Shown: piece after piece, positions 18,283-27,353 of the stretch
How the letters are laid out: the number at the start of each line of letters is the position of its first letter
Numbering within the stretch: position 1 is the stretch's first letter
Source of the DNA: Polaribacter sejongensis
GTDB taxonomy: Bacteria; Bacteroidota; Bacteroidia; Flavobacteriales; Flavobacteriaceae
Assembly (NCBI RefSeq): GCF_038024065.1
Contig: NZ_CP150667.1
Span: 682,001 to 746,000 of the forward strand
DNA length: 64,000 bases
Direction: 5' to 3'
The notes under the pieces: model-generated
Database searches by the model: none
Seen by the model: the letters and a program-made list of their open reading frames with translations, nothing else
Told to the model about the DNA's origin: nothing
Made by a program: the position numbers and the translations under genes

Positions 18283-18316
18283 AAAAGCTGTAACTTCTAA
18301 TGAAATTACAGCTTTT
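18283..18316 (-). terminator. Terminator of the DUF4252 operon
   Basis: AAAAGCTGTAA (18283-18293) pairs with TTACAGCTTTT (18306-18316), and T residues follow on the minus strand. It lies 20 bp past the stop of the last gene of the operon. Confidence 0.8.
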
Positions 18317-18336
18317 ACAGATAAAAAAATTAAGTT

Positions 18337-18879
18337 CTATTTCCCTTTAAAAATGGCACTAAAATGATCTAGATTCACATTGTCTCCATCAAATTTTACG
18401 CTATTCATCATTTCTATAATTTTAGCAGGATTCATGTTATCGCCTAATAAACGGGCAACTCCTACTCCAATTTCATTACCGTAACCAAAAGCAATTACTT
18501 CATCTATAGATTCAGTATCACCAGTATAATAAATGCTTACATTCATTCCTTGCGCTTTTAGAGACATTAAAGATTTATAATCTTCATTATCTTTAAAAAT
18601 ACTTTTTAATTTAATTTTCTCAACTTCATACGCAGCTTCATTTCCTTTAATTGGTAAAGCTACTACGTTAACTTTTCGAATACTTTTTAAGGTTTCTTTT
18701 ACTTCTTCGGAAACATCTTCAGACTTTAATTGTAAAAAACTTGTAGGAATATCTACAGTTATGAAACCCGATTTTTCTTGGCTTTCTACTAAATATCCTT
18801 GTAATGATTTTTCATTTTTACATGAAGTAATCATCAAGACAAGTAATAAAAGAGAAAGTATTTTGGTTGTGTTTTTCAT
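18337..18879 (-). CDS. DUF4252 lipoprotein
   Basis: A 180-residue lipoprotein (lipobox MITSC). The DUF4252 domain runs from about 35 to 175 with IRKVNVVALPIKG and VARLLGDNMNPAKIIEMM. It is the last gene of a sigma-factor operon and a paralogue of the upstream DUF4252 protein. Its role is unknown; the pairing with an ECF sigma factor suggests an envelope stress or sensing function, by inference. Confidence 0.8.
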   Translation of the reverse strand: MKNTTKILSLLLLVLMITSCKNEKSLQGYLVESQEKSGFITVDIPTSFLQLKSEDVSEEVKETLKSIRKVNVVALPIKGNEAAYEVEKIKLKSIFKDNEDYKSLMSLKAQGMNVSIYYTGDTESIDEVIAFGYGNEIGVGVARLLGDNMNPAKIIEMMNSVKFDGDNVNLDHFSAIFKGK

Positions 18880-18914
18880 GATTTATTTTAAGTTTTTGTT
18901 GATAAAAGTGCCTT

Positions 18915-18979
18915 TTTGAGCCCAGTTGAAAATTATTGCTATCTTTTTAGAACAGATAAAGTTTCCGACTGCGCTCAAA
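18915..18979. repeat. Palindromic intergenic repeat inside an operon
   Basis: TTTGAGCCCAGT (18915-18926) pairs with ACTGCGCTCAAA (18968-18979) with one mismatch, and an inner stem involves TATCTTTTTAGAACAGATA. The GTTTGAGCGCAGTC sequence is a common flavobacterial dispersed repeat type as I recall it. It lies between the two DUF4252 genes and could reduce expression of the second one. Confidence 0.6.
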
Positions 18980-18998
18980 CAGACATTATTTTAATGAT

Positions 18999-19505
18999 TT
19001 AATTTTTAGAAAAAGTATCCGCTAATTCAGACATTTTATTAATATCTATGTTTCCTGTTAAAGAAACAACGATCGCGTCTGCCTGTCCACTTGTTTGTTT
19101 ATCAATACCTTTAATAAACATTAAAACTTCACTCACATAATCTTTGTTTGGTGTAGATTTTACGTAAATTTTCACACGAGAATTATCGTCCTTAATTCGC
19201 ATTAACTGTGTTAAATTTTGTTTTTTAATTGCGGTATTTGCCATCGCTTCCATTTTGTTTGCGATGTCTGTGTCTTTGGTAGAAAACATTTTAAATTCTT
19301 TTAAATCTTGAATCATTTGAAAGACTTTCATACCTTCATTATCGTCTACTTGAACATTTTTAAATTTAGAGATTAACTCAAAAGCATCTTTGGTAACAAC
19401 TACCATGTCTACTCCATTCATATCTTCTAAAGTGTCAAAAAAGGACTGTGCGCTGGTTACCATTGGGGCAATCACTAACGCTATTAATATTGCTATTTTT
19501 TTCAT
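18999..19505 (-). CDS. DUF4252 secreted protein
   Basis: A 168-residue protein with a signal peptide (KKIAILIALVIAPMVTSAQS) and no lipobox. The DUF4252 domain includes LIRKF-like and SGQADAIVVSLTGNIDINKM parts. It is the third gene of the operon with sigma factor and anti-sigma-like protein, 41 bp after the latter, and a paralogue of the next lipoprotein. It is probably periplasmic. Function unknown. Confidence 0.8.
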   Translation of the reverse strand: MKKIAILIALVIAPMVTSAQSFFDTLEDMNGVDMVVVTKDAFELISKFKNVQVDDNEGMKVFQMIQDLKEFKMFSTKDTDIANKMEAMANTAIKKQNLTQLMRIKDDNSRVKIYVKSTPNKDYVSEVLMFIKGIDKQTSGQADAIVVSLTGNIDINKMSELADTFSKN

Positions 19506-19546
19506 AATTTCTGTGTTTACTTGGCTTTACTATTGTTACTTGGTTT

Positions 19547-19969
19547 TTATTTTAATATTTTTTTTACGGTATCTTCATACGTGTATAAGGTTGCTACCGC
19601 TTGCTCTCCTTTTTGAAGGTTAGCAGATAAAAGCATTAACCCTTTACTTATTTGTTCGAATTGTTTTTTAGCTTGGTATCTTTCGTATTCTTGCTGACCA
19701 ATAAATACACTAAATAATAAGACTACAGACGCAGCCACAGATAACCATTTTAAGTTGCTCTTTTTAGATTTCTTAGGTTCTAACTCAATGGTTTTTGTGT
19801 ACGTTTCATCTTTGCTAGTAGCAAAATAGTTAAACATGTATTCGTATTCTTGCAAATGTGGTGCAACAGACCCTCCTGTAAAATAGTTTCTTAAGGTTGT
19901 TTCTTCTTGCAAAGACGTTTCTCCGTTTTCGTATTTTTCTACTAATTTTTCTATGTTAGCTAACTCCAT
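19547..19969 (-). CDS. Anti-sigma-like membrane protein
   Basis: A 140-residue protein. Residues 1-60 form a cytoplasmic part (IEKLVEKYENGETSLQEETT) typical of short flavobacterial anti-sigma-like proteins; one membrane helix is at about 74-90 (WLSVAASVVLLFSVFIG); a helical tail follows. Its start overlaps the sigma factor gene by 14 bp, so the two are coupled. Restraint of the sigma factor is inferred from position and topology. Confidence 0.7.
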   Translation of the reverse strand: MELANIEKLVEKYENGETSLQEETTLRNYFTGGSVAPHLQEYEYMFNYFATSKDETYTKTIELEPKKSKKSNLKWLSVAASVVLLFSVFIGQQEYERYQAKKQFEQISKGLMLLSANLQKGEQAVATLYTYEDTVKKILK

Positions 19970-20465
19970 AGTTATGTTTTTTAATTAATTGTTCTCTTAT
20001 TGTTTTTCTTGCTCTAGATAGCGCAACTCTTACTGCTGTTGGTTTCATGTCTACCATTTTGCAGATTTCATCAAAATCATATTGCTCAATATCTCTTAAT
20101 TGAATAATAATTTTTTGTTGCTCTGGCAATGCTTCTATCAATTGGTGTACTTGGTTTACACTGTCTCGATGTTCTACTTGCTTATCTAGAGACGTATCTT
20201 TTTCTTTATAATTACTGTGTATTAATGTTAAATTACTTGCTTGTTTACTTTTTAAACGGTCATAACAATAGTTTTTTGTCATGGTCATTGCAAACGCTTC
20301 AACATTTTTATAATCAGCAATCTTTTCTTTGCTTTTCCATAATTTAAAGATCAGCTCTTGTGTAGCATCTTCAGCTTCTTCTGTAGAAACTAAAAGTCTT
20401 TTTGCTAAACGGAAGACTTTATCCTTAAAGGGTAAAACAACTTTTAAAAAGTCTGACTGGTTCAT
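19956..20465 (-). CDS. ECF-type RNA polymerase sigma factor
   Basis: A 169-residue sigma-70 family protein. Region 2 is at about 8-75 (VFRLAKRLLVSTEEAEDATQ), with the -10 binding part AFAMTMTKNYCYDRL, and region 4 is at 105-160 (LPEQQKIIIQLRDIEQYDFD, VRVALSRARKTIREQL). It heads a four-gene operon with an anti-sigma-like protein and two DUF4252 proteins. No classical zinc anti-sigma motif is seen in the partner. Confidence 0.92.
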   Translation of the reverse strand: MNQSDFLKVVLPFKDKVFRLAKRLLVSTEEAEDATQELIFKLWKSKEKIADYKNVEAFAMTMTKNYCYDRLKSKQASNLTLIHSNYKEKDTSLDKQVEHRDSVNQVHQLIEALPEQQKIIIQLRDIEQYDFDEICKMVDMKPTAVRVALSRARKTIREQLIKKHNYGVS

Positions 20466-20621
20466 TTGGTTTGGTTGATTTTTCTTGTAAACATATACTA
20501 GTTTTATATTGTTATTATCGGTTTACATAATTAAGACGATGCACAATATATTTTGTTACAACATATTTAAAAATAATACTATTTCTTTTTATATTGCGTT
20601 GTATTCTATAAACATAAATTC

Positions 20622-22115
20622 ATGACGTTTAAATTATTCCCTAAAGTAATTGTCTTTTTTATAATTTCCCTACTCTTTATTAATTGTGATAAAAGTGAAG
20701 ATGGCATTCCCACTGATTTAGAGGTTGAAAATTTTATTTGGGGTGGTCTAAATGCTTACTATTTATGGCAAAGTGATGTTCCTGATTTAGCTGATTTACG
20801 TTTTAGCAATCAGAATCAATTAAATAGTTATTTAGAAGGTTCTTCATCTCCAGAAAATTTATTTGATAATTTATTATACACAGAAGAAAATGGTTATGGT
20901 CTAAATGAAAAAGGGTACGACCGTTTTTCTTGGATTGTTGATGATTATGTAGCTCTAGAAAACTCTTTTGAAGGAATAAATCTAAGCACGGGAATGGAGT
21001 TTGGCATAAATCTTTTCAGCGTTAACGCTACCAATGTTTATGGGTATGTGAGATATGTAATACCTACTTCTGATGCAGATATAAAAGGAGTTACAAGAGG
21101 TATGATTTTTACGACTGTTAACGGAACACAATTAACTGAAAACAATTTTCAAAGCTTACTTTTTAGTAATAATACCAATTTAGAAATTGGTTTGGCAGAT
21201 TTTAAGGATGGAATTCCTATAGCTAATGGCACAACAATTTCTTTAACAAAAGAACTCGTAACAGAAAACCCTGTTGCAATTTCTAAAGTTATTAATGATA
21301 GTGGTAAAAAAATTGGTTACTTATTATACAATCAATTTTCTAGTTCTTTTGACGGAGAGTTAAACGCAGCTTTCAATTATTTTGAGACACAACTTGTAGA
21401 TGATTTAATTATAGATTTACGTTATAATGGTGGTGGTTCTGTTAGAACAGCAACTTATTTAGGTAGTATGATAAGTACACAACCTACTGATAACGTTTTT
21501 TCTAAACAAGTATGGAATGAAAAAGCGATGAAAGTCTTTAACCCTGATAATTTGATTGATTATTTTCCAAATGAAATAAAGAATACCGATGAAAATGGAG
21601 CTGTTATTTTGCAAGAATCTATAAATAGCTTAAACCTTGCTACAGTTTATTTTATAGTTTCAGGTAGTACCGCATCAGCCTCAGAATTGGTTATAAATGC
21701 TTTAAGACCTTATATAAATGTTGTGCTTGTAGGTACAACAACACGAGGGAAACAAGTAGGGTCTATTACTTTATATGACTCTGAAGATTACTCTAGAACA
21801 GGTGCTAATTTAAATGTTAATCATACATATGCAATGCAACCTATTGTTTTAAAAATATCTAATAAAGACAATCAAGATGAAATTAATGGCTTTACTCCAG
21901 AAGTAACATTACCAGGAGTTGAATTAGCAGAAGATTATGGTAATTTAGGTGATTTAGGAGATCCTTCAGAGCCTTTATTAGCAATAACTATAGAATACAT
22001 AACTGCCCCCGAGGCAAAAGGAGTTTTTAAAACAAATGTTCAAGAAAGTCCAGAAATTTATAATTCTAAACTTGCTACTCCAGCAAGTAATAATATGTAT
22101 GTAGATTTAAAATAA
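20622..22115 (+). CDS. S41 family peptidase (lipoprotein)
   Basis: A 497-residue lipoprotein (LFINC, Cys22). A short N-terminal helical part (ENFIWGGLNAYYLWQSDVPD) leads to a PDZ-like region near 150-215 and the C-terminal-processing protease fold. The catalytic pair is S352 in GSTASASE and K377 in RGKQVGS, 25 residues apart as in the family. It cleaves proteins in the periplasm. It is divergent from the sigma-factor operon, so the two may share regulation. Confidence 0.9.
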   Translation: MTFKLFPKVIVFFIISLLFINCDKSEDGIPTDLEVENFIWGGLNAYYLWQSDVPDLADLRFSNQNQLNSYLEGSSSPENLFDNLLYTEENGYGLNEKGYDRFSWIVDDYVALENSFEGINLSTGMEFGINLFSVNATNVYGYVRYVIPTSDADIKGVTRGMIFTTVNGTQLTENNFQSLLFSNNTNLEIGLADFKDGIPIANGTTISLTKELVTENPVAISKVINDSGKKIGYLLYNQFSSSFDGELNAAFNYFETQLVDDLIIDLRYNGGGSVRTATYLGSMISTQPTDNVFSKQVWNEKAMKVFNPDNLIDYFPNEIKNTDENGAVILQESINSLNLATVYFIVSGSTASASELVINALRPYINVVLVGTTTRGKQVGSITLYDSEDYSRTGANLNVNHTYAMQPIVLKISNKDNQDEINGFTPEVTLPGVELAEDYGNLGDLGDPSEPLLAITIEYITAPEAKGVFKTNVQESPEIYNSKLATPASNNMYVDLK

Positions 22116-22126
22116 TATATCTTAAA

Positions 22127-22178
22127 AATAGAATAAAAAAGTAATTGTAAATACAACTGCTTTTTTATTCTATTTTTT
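22127..22178 (+). terminator. Terminator after the S41 gene
   Basis: AATAGAATAAAAAAG (22127-22141) pairs fully with CTTTTTTATTCTATT (22160-22174), and further T residues follow. Confidence 0.8.
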
Positions 22179-22195
22179 TTGTTTCCACTATCTCC

Positions 22196-22341
22196 GCTAG
22201 CGCGAGCGTCCCGCTCGTGTCTATACTCATAACGTGTTATTTTATTAAAAATCTAGTCATCAAAACATCTTATAAATGCTTTTTGTAACTTGCTTGCTGC
22301 CTTTTTATTAATTTGTCACGAGCGAGACGCTCGCGCTAGCG
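22196..22341. repeat. Head-to-head REP pair, left of the RAYT gene
   Basis: One REP copy (GCTAGCGCGAGCGTCCCGCT...) is at 22196-22219 and an inverted copy (CACGAGCGAGACGCTCGCG...) at 22317-22341, with about 97 bp of other sequence between. Each copy is itself a small hairpin, CGAGCG-TCC-CGCTCG. A fragment, GCTGTCGCTAGCG, lies at 22401-22413. The GC-rich copies stand out in AT-rich DNA. Confidence 0.85.
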
Positions 22342-22456
22342 TGAATGCTATTTCTATGGTAATGTAACATTATTTGTACAGATCTTAACTCAACAACTCC
22401 GCTGTCGCTAGCGTGAATACAAATTCAATAGTTATGTAACTTTGTTTTTTCGTAAT

Positions 22457-23005
22457 CTAATTCAAATCTATTTCTAAGATACTTGAGTCGTTATTTCCAT
22501 AATTTCTAGCACTACTATATTTCCAATCTATAACATCCGTTACAAAACCAGTTTCTACAGGATTATTATGAATATATTTAAGTTTTTGCTCAAATACCTT
22601 TAAAGACCAAATTTCAATTGGTTGGTTATGCTGTTGCCAAAACTGTCTATTTGTAATGTTACTATTCTTTCTTCCAGCTCTATCAAACATCCATAGCATC
22701 CAGTCTTTTCTGCTTTCTTGTGAGTTTTCTTCAATAATTTTCAACATTTTTTTTGAAGTAAAACCTTTAAAGTCTCTAATTAATCCAGAAGGATCATTTA
22801 ATGCAGAACGAAAAATTAAATGTATATGACTTGGCATTATACAATATCCATAAATTTCCATTCCCTTATTCTTTCTACAATAATCTAAGGATTCTATAAT
22901 ACACCAAAAATAAGCATCTCTTGTAAATACATCTATCCAATTTACCGTAGCAAAACTGATAAAATAAGCTCCTGATTTTTCTCCAAATTTATATTTTCTG
23001 CTCAT
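22457..23005 (-). CDS. REP-associated tyrosine transposase (RAYT)
   Basis: A 182-residue Y1-type HUH nuclease. The start was set at MSRKYKFGEKSGAYFISF because the longer frame runs back into a REP copy (23034-23053). The HUH motif is H60-I-H62 in MPSHIHLIF; the candidate nucleophile is Y144 in KYIHNNPVETG. RAYTs cut and move REP palindromes as single strands. REP pairs flank the gene on both sides, so the substrate is at hand. No frame damage is seen. Confidence 0.9.
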   Translation of the reverse strand: MSRKYKFGEKSGAYFISFATVNWIDVFTRDAYFWCIIESLDYCRKNKGMEIYGYCIMPSHIHLIFRSALNDPSGLIRDFKGFTSKKMLKIIEENSQESRKDWMLWMFDRAGRKNSNITNRQFWQQHNQPIEIWSLKVFEQKLKYIHNNPVETGFVTDVIDWKYSSARNYGNNDSSILEIDLN

Positions 23006-23033
23006 ATATTTAAGTTTATTATGTTTACCTGCT

Positions 23034-23591
23034 GGCTCGAGCGTCCCGCTCGTGCCCACACAATATAAACATACTATTTTAGACTAAAAAACAATCATTA
23101 TAATGACTCAAACAAGTGTTGTGAAAATCGCTTCTTGTATTTTATTTGTTGTTACACGAGCGAGACGCTCGCGTTAGCGAAGGGTACTTGCTCAATCGTT
23201 ATGTGTTATTATTGAATAATCTAAATAAGCTTATCCGTTGGCTCGAGCGTCCCGCTCGTACCCACACAATATAAACATACTCTTTTAGAAAAAATACAAT
23301 CATTATAAATGACTCAAACAGGTGTTGCGAAAATCGTTTGTTGTATTTTATTTGTTGTTACACGAGCGAGACGCTCGCGTTAGCGAAGAGTACTCGCTCA
23401 ATCGTTATGTGTTATTATTGCATAATCTAATTAATTTTATCCGCTGGCGCGAGTGTCCCGCTCGTGCCTACACTTTATAAACATACTAATTTAGAAAAAA
23501 TACAATCACTATAAATGACTCAAACAAGCGTTGCGAAAATCGTTTGTTGTACTTTATTTGTTGTGTCACGAGCGAGACGCTCGCGCTAGCG
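23034..23591. repeat. Three tandem 206-bp REP-pair units
   Basis: Forward REP copies start at 23034, 23240 and 23446 and inverted copies at 23155, 23361 and 23567, so both series repeat with an exact 206-bp period. Each unit is forward REP, about 100 bp spacer (ACAATATAAACATAC ... TTTATTTGTTGT), inverted REP and about 60 bp of tail. The third unit lacks the tail. The spacers are nearly identical, pointing to recent amplification. Confidence 0.9.
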
Positions 23592-23635
23592 AAGCTTTTA
23601 TGAACACTATATCTGAAGCATAAAAACTAATTTAC

Positions 23636-24604
23636 TTATAAATTTAAGTCCTCTAAATCGTCTAAACCTTCTTCAATTTCTTGATCTGTTAAAACATCAG
23701 GTCTAAATTCACTCATTAACTCCTCTCTTTTAGACTTTGCGTATTTATAACCGGATTTCCACCATTTACGCATTAAAGTTTCATCAAAAACTAAAGAGTT
23801 TGTAGTTAAAACTGTTGGAGTATAATACAAGTTTAGTTTAATATTTTTATTAGTAGCTGCTAATTTACCAATGGTAATATTGTGTCTTTCTACGTGTGCT
23901 AACATAAAATCGAACACATCAAACAATAAGGAAAAAGGGTTTGTAGCGGGCAACTTGTTAAACTGAGTAACTTCTGTTTCTAAAATAATAGCATCAATTT
24001 CTGTGGCGCCTCTTAAAATAGCTTCTCTAATAGGCACTAAAGACCCAAAACCACCATCAGCATACTGACAATTATTTTTTTCTAACAAACTCATAAAAGG
24101 CACATAGTTGCAAGAACCCCAAATCCAATCACAAAAATCATCATAGGTACACTCATTTATAGACTTATATTCAATTTGATTGGCTGTTAAATTAGAAACT
24201 GTTACAACAACCTCTTTGTTATTTTTTCTAATTTCATTATATATTTCTTTGGTGATTTTTTTCTTAATTAAAGTTCGTAAGTTTTTACTTTCTCCAAAAG
24301 TTTTTCTTCCGTTTAAAAAGTTCCAAAAGGTATTTAAATGTCGAATTGTAACCACTTTTTCTCCAGCTACTTTTTTTATTTTAAAAGGATTATTACTAAA
24401 AATAGTTTTCTGATTTACATTCGTATATAATTCCTTTAGTTCATCTAATTTGCCAAGAGCTAAGTGAGAAACCATTAAACTTCCCGTAGAAGTACCAATG
24501 TATATGTCGTAATCTTTTTTTTCTTTTTTCATTAAGTATTGCGCAACTCCTCCTGCAAATGCTCCTTTACTTCCTCCTCCTGAAATTACCAATGCTTTTT
24601 TCAT
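23636..24604 (-). CDS. Patatin-like phospholipase
   Basis: A 322-residue lipid acyl hydrolase. It has the oxyanion loop SGGGSKGAF (8-16), nucleophile S39 in GTSTG, and catalytic D183 in ADGGFGS. There is no signal peptide, so it is cytoplasmic or membrane-associated. The C-terminus is acidic (EEGLDDLEDLNL). It would cleave acyl chains from phospholipids or other lipid esters. It is divergent from a BNR-repeat lipoprotein gene. Confidence 0.9.
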   Translation of the reverse strand: MKKALVISGGGSKGAFAGGVAQYLMKKEKKDYDIYIGTSTGSLMVSHLALGKLDELKELYTNVNQKTIFSNNPFKIKKVAGEKVVTIRHLNTFWNFLNGRKTFGESKNLRTLIKKKITKEIYNEIRKNNKEVVVTVSNLTANQIEYKSINECTYDDFCDWIWGSCNYVPFMSLLEKNNCQYADGGFGSLVPIREAILRGATEIDAIILETEVTQFNKLPATNPFSLLFDVFDFMLAHVERHNITIGKLAATNKNIKLNLYYTPTVLTTNSLVFDETLMRKWWKSGYKYAKSKREELMSEFRPDVLTDQEIEEGLDDLEDLNL

Positions 24605-24651
24605 TATCTAAAAATGATTTGTTATATTTTAGTGCTATAAAAGTATCAAAA

Positions 24652-25704
24652 ATGAAGAGAATAATCATATTTATTTTTGGTTTCCTAGGTTTGGCATCTT
24701 GTGCAGTCAATTATCAACCTAGAGAAATCAATGCTATTACCGTAAAAGAGTTTAAAATAGACAGCGTTAGCATTCGTGCAATTCAGGTTATCAATAAGCA
24801 TGAAGTTATGTATGCGGGTTCTAATGGAGATGTTGGTTTCTTTTCTGATAGTGAAGATTCTGAGTTGACACCAGGGGTATTAGAAGTGAAATATCAAGAT
24901 TCTATTCGCCCGAATTTTAGAAGTATCGCATCTAATAATAAAGCTATTTTTGCTTTAAGTATTGGTAATCCGGCTTTATTATATCATCTTTCAGATGGAA
25001 AAGCAACCTTAAAATATTCAGAGCATCACGAGAAAGTTTTTTATGATGCTTTACAGTTTTTTGATGATAACCAACACGGAATTGCAGTTGGGGATCCTAC
25101 AGGAAACTGTGCATCTATTCTTTTAACTTCGGATGGCGGAGATACTTGGCATAAAATTCCGTGTGCTAATTTACCAGAATTTGAGGATGGTGAAGCCTTT
25201 TTTGCAGCAAGTAATACAAATATTAAAACCATTGGAAGCACAGTTTGGATTGCATCCGGAGGAAAAAAAGCACGCGTTTTAAAGTCTGATGATTATGGAA
25301 CTACTTGGCAAATTTACAACACGCCAATTGTACAAGGAGATGGACCACAAGGTATTTATTCTATTGATTTTGCTGATAAAAATAACGGTATTGTAATTGG
25401 TGGTGACTACTCAAAACCATTAGAAAACAAAGCCAATAAAGCCATAACAGATGATGGTGGACTCACTTGGACTATAGTTGCAGACGGACAAAACCCTAAT
25501 TACAAAAGCTGTGTGCAGTATGTGCCTAAAACCAACGGAAAAGAGGTTTTTGCTGTTGGTAAAACAGGAATTTCATTCTCTAATAACGGAGGTCTAACTT
25601 GGGTAGAAGTCAGTAAAGAAGCCTATTACGCTATTCAGTTTGTAGATCGTAAAACCGCTTGGTTATCTGGGAATAATAAATTAGGGAAATTGATTTTAGA
25701 CTAA
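24652..25704 (+). CDS. BNR-repeat (Ycf48-like) lipoprotein
   Basis: A 350-residue lipoprotein; the start at MKRIIIFIFGFLGLASC gives a proper lipobox with Cys17, whereas the longer frame overlaps the divergent patatin gene. At least four Asp-box repeats are visible: SDGGDTW, SDDYGTTW, TDDGGLTW and SNNGGLTW, typical of a seven-bladed propeller. It resembles photosystem assembly factor Ycf48 in fold only. The partner is unknown. A hairpin terminator follows. Confidence 0.85.
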   Translation: MKRIIIFIFGFLGLASCAVNYQPREINAITVKEFKIDSVSIRAIQVINKHEVMYAGSNGDVGFFSDSEDSELTPGVLEVKYQDSIRPNFRSIASNNKAIFALSIGNPALLYHLSDGKATLKYSEHHEKVFYDALQFFDDNQHGIAVGDPTGNCASILLTSDGGDTWHKIPCANLPEFEDGEAFFAASNTNIKTIGSTVWIASGGKKARVLKSDDYGTTWQIYNTPIVQGDGPQGIYSIDFADKNNGIVIGGDYSKPLENKANKAITDDGGLTWTIVADGQNPNYKSCVQYVPKTNGKEVFAVGKTGISFSNNGGLTWVEVSKEAYYAIQFVDRKTAWLSGNNKLGKLILD

Positions 25705-25710
25705 TGTCAC

Positions 25711-25732
25711 AAAATAGTTAAACTATTTTTTA
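25711..25732 (+). terminator. Short terminator after the BNR lipoprotein gene
   Basis: AAAATAGTT pairs with AACTATTTT around a single-base loop position and runs into T residues, 6 bp after the stop codon. Confidence 0.6.
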
Positions 25733-25910
25733 ATAATTAAATGCTTTAGATTTTCATTTACACACCAAAACGGGAATTAAATACCAATATTATCAGCTTT
25801 TTAACGAATATGGCTAAGAATTAATAAGTAATATTTTTACTTTAAAACGAAATAATTCAATGGTTTTTATTTACCTTTAGTTAGGTTCATCAACCTTATC
25901 AAAAAAAAAG

Positions 25911-25918
25911 TATATTTG
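25911..25918 (+). promoter_or_regulatory. Candidate -7 box of the beta-barrel gene
   Basis: TATATTTG matches TAnnTTTG. It would give a 5' leader of about 115 nt, which contains a hairpin of TATCAAA and TTTGAGATA (25966-25989). Otherwise 25733-26042 shows nothing recognisable. Confidence 0.4.
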
Positions 25919-26042
25919 CCTTCGATTTTAATTTATGGCACTTAAAATGATCTCCAATAGTTAGATATCAAATCCTTTTATTTGAGATACGGTAGCGCCT
26001 ATAATTTCTATCTTTTTATAAATAATTCAAAAATTAAATAGT

Positions 26043-26906
26043 ATGAAACAATTAATTACAGCAGTAGCAGCAATTTTAGTGAGTACAGCATCTTTTGCAC
26101 AATTTCAAGTATCAGCAAGTAGCGGTTACGCAATGAGTAGTGCCGGAATGCTTACAGGAACTACAACAACTACAACAACCACAGAAAACAATTATGGTAG
26201 TTACGGAGAAGGTTCAAATTTTCAATTAAGAGGAACTTACTTTTTTAATGAGAAATTTGGTGCAGAAATAGGTGTAGGATATTTACATGGTGCAGACCAA
26301 ACTATTAATGAAACATCTATACCAGGTGTTGCGGAAGTAAATGCAGTTGCAAGAGCACGTGCATTTGGAGCCTCTGCTTCTATGGTATATAATTTTACAA
26401 ATAACTTTTACGGACGTATTGGTGCTTTAATAAAAGTTGGTGGTAAAACAGAAGCGGTTGTTTATAATAAAGCTTTCTTAAGTGAGCCACAATACAATGC
26501 TTTAGGTTTAACTAGTGGTTCTTATTCTGAAACAAATTATGTAGAAGATTATCACGGACAATTTCCTTTAGGTTTTGTGGCTGCATTGGGTTATTCTTAT
26601 GATTTAAACGAACATTTTGCTCTTTTTGTGGAAGCAGAATATTACGGAATCAGTTTAAAAAGAAAAGATTCTGAAATAGCAGAGTTTAATACAGATATTT
26701 ATGCAGCTGATGAAACCGTTGCATACGCTAGTGTTAATTCATTAGACAACTTGCCTGCAGGTTTTTATGAAAAAACAACGTATGTAGACGAATTACCTCA
26801 TAACAACACAGACCCTTCAAAAAAACTATCTCAAAAAGTACCTTATTCTTCTTTCGGATTAAACTTTGGAGTTACTTATAAATTTAGTGGTTCTAGTAAA
26901 AAATAG
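26043..26906 (+). CDS. Outer-membrane beta-barrel protein
   Basis: A 287-residue protein with a signal peptide (QLITAVAAILVSTASFAQ). Alternating amphipathic strands and the final YSSFGLNFGVTYKFSGSSKK indicate an OmpA/OmpW-size barrel with aromatic residues near the end. Extracellular loops are rich in Thr and Asn (TGTTTTTTTTENNYG). It belongs to the outer-membrane-beta-barrel group of flavobacteria; the ligand or transport role is unknown. Confidence 0.8.
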   Translation: MKQLITAVAAILVSTASFAQFQVSASSGYAMSSAGMLTGTTTTTTTTENNYGSYGEGSNFQLRGTYFFNEKFGAEIGVGYLHGADQTINETSIPGVAEVNAVARARAFGASASMVYNFTNNFYGRIGALIKVGGKTEAVVYNKAFLSEPQYNALGLTSGSYSETNYVEDYHGQFPLGFVAALGYSYDLNEHFALFVEAEYYGISLKRKDSEIAEFNTDIYAADETVAYASVNSLDNLPAGFYEKTTYVDELPHNNTDPSKKLSQKVPYSSFGLNFGVTYKFSGSSKK

Positions 26907-26923
26907 TATTATTATTTAAGTAC

Positions 26924-27010
26924 AAGTGGTTGTCTAAAAAGTTTTAAATCATGTTATACTGAACTAGCTTCAGATTGATGTAAAACTTCCTTTTAGACAA
27001 CCATTTTTTT
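26924..27010 (+). terminator. Long-armed repeat hairpin with T run (copy 1)
   Basis: AAGTGGTTGTCTAAAAAG (26924-26941) pairs with TTTTAGACAACCA (26991-27003), and eight T residues follow. The loop holds TTATACTGAACTAGCTTCAG. A second copy of the whole design is at 37388-37523. The remaining bases to 27353 hold nothing but the KefB-type gene's terminator. Confidence 0.75.
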
Positions 27011-27205
27011 TTATCTTCTTCGGTTTTATTAAACAGTATCTTCTTACCTATTTCTTTTTAACTTCTTCTTTTTTATCATTGATAAAGATCAATTTCATCA
27101 ACTTTAAGACCTTTTTTACTACGTAGATAATCTACTTAAAGATTCAAATAAACCTTGAATATTCAAGTAATTTACTCCTTTCTATTAGAATCTAATCACA
27201 AAAAA

Positions 27206-27225
27206 AGTCCTACCGAAGCAGGACT
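27206..27225 (-). terminator. Terminator of the CPA2 antiporter gene
   Basis: AGTCCT/AGGACT form a stem with a small loop containing TTCG on the minus strand, and a run of T follows there. It is 128 bp past the antiporter stop codon. Confidence 0.65.
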
Positions 27226-27353
27226 GATATTTTTATTTACATCATGTAGCTTTACGCTAATAACAAGTTTATTTCTTAATATGGTTCGTAATAAAAACAA
27301 AGTATAAAACACTAGCTTTAAGTAATCTAAGGTACCTATATTAAATAATAAGT

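Noticed and set aside
23006..23059. Longer start of the RAYT gene
   Set aside because: The extra 18 codons run into a REP copy and do not resemble the family start.
24559..24651. Longer start of the BNR lipoprotein
   Set aside because: It overlaps the divergent patatin gene and would remove the signal peptide from the N-terminus.
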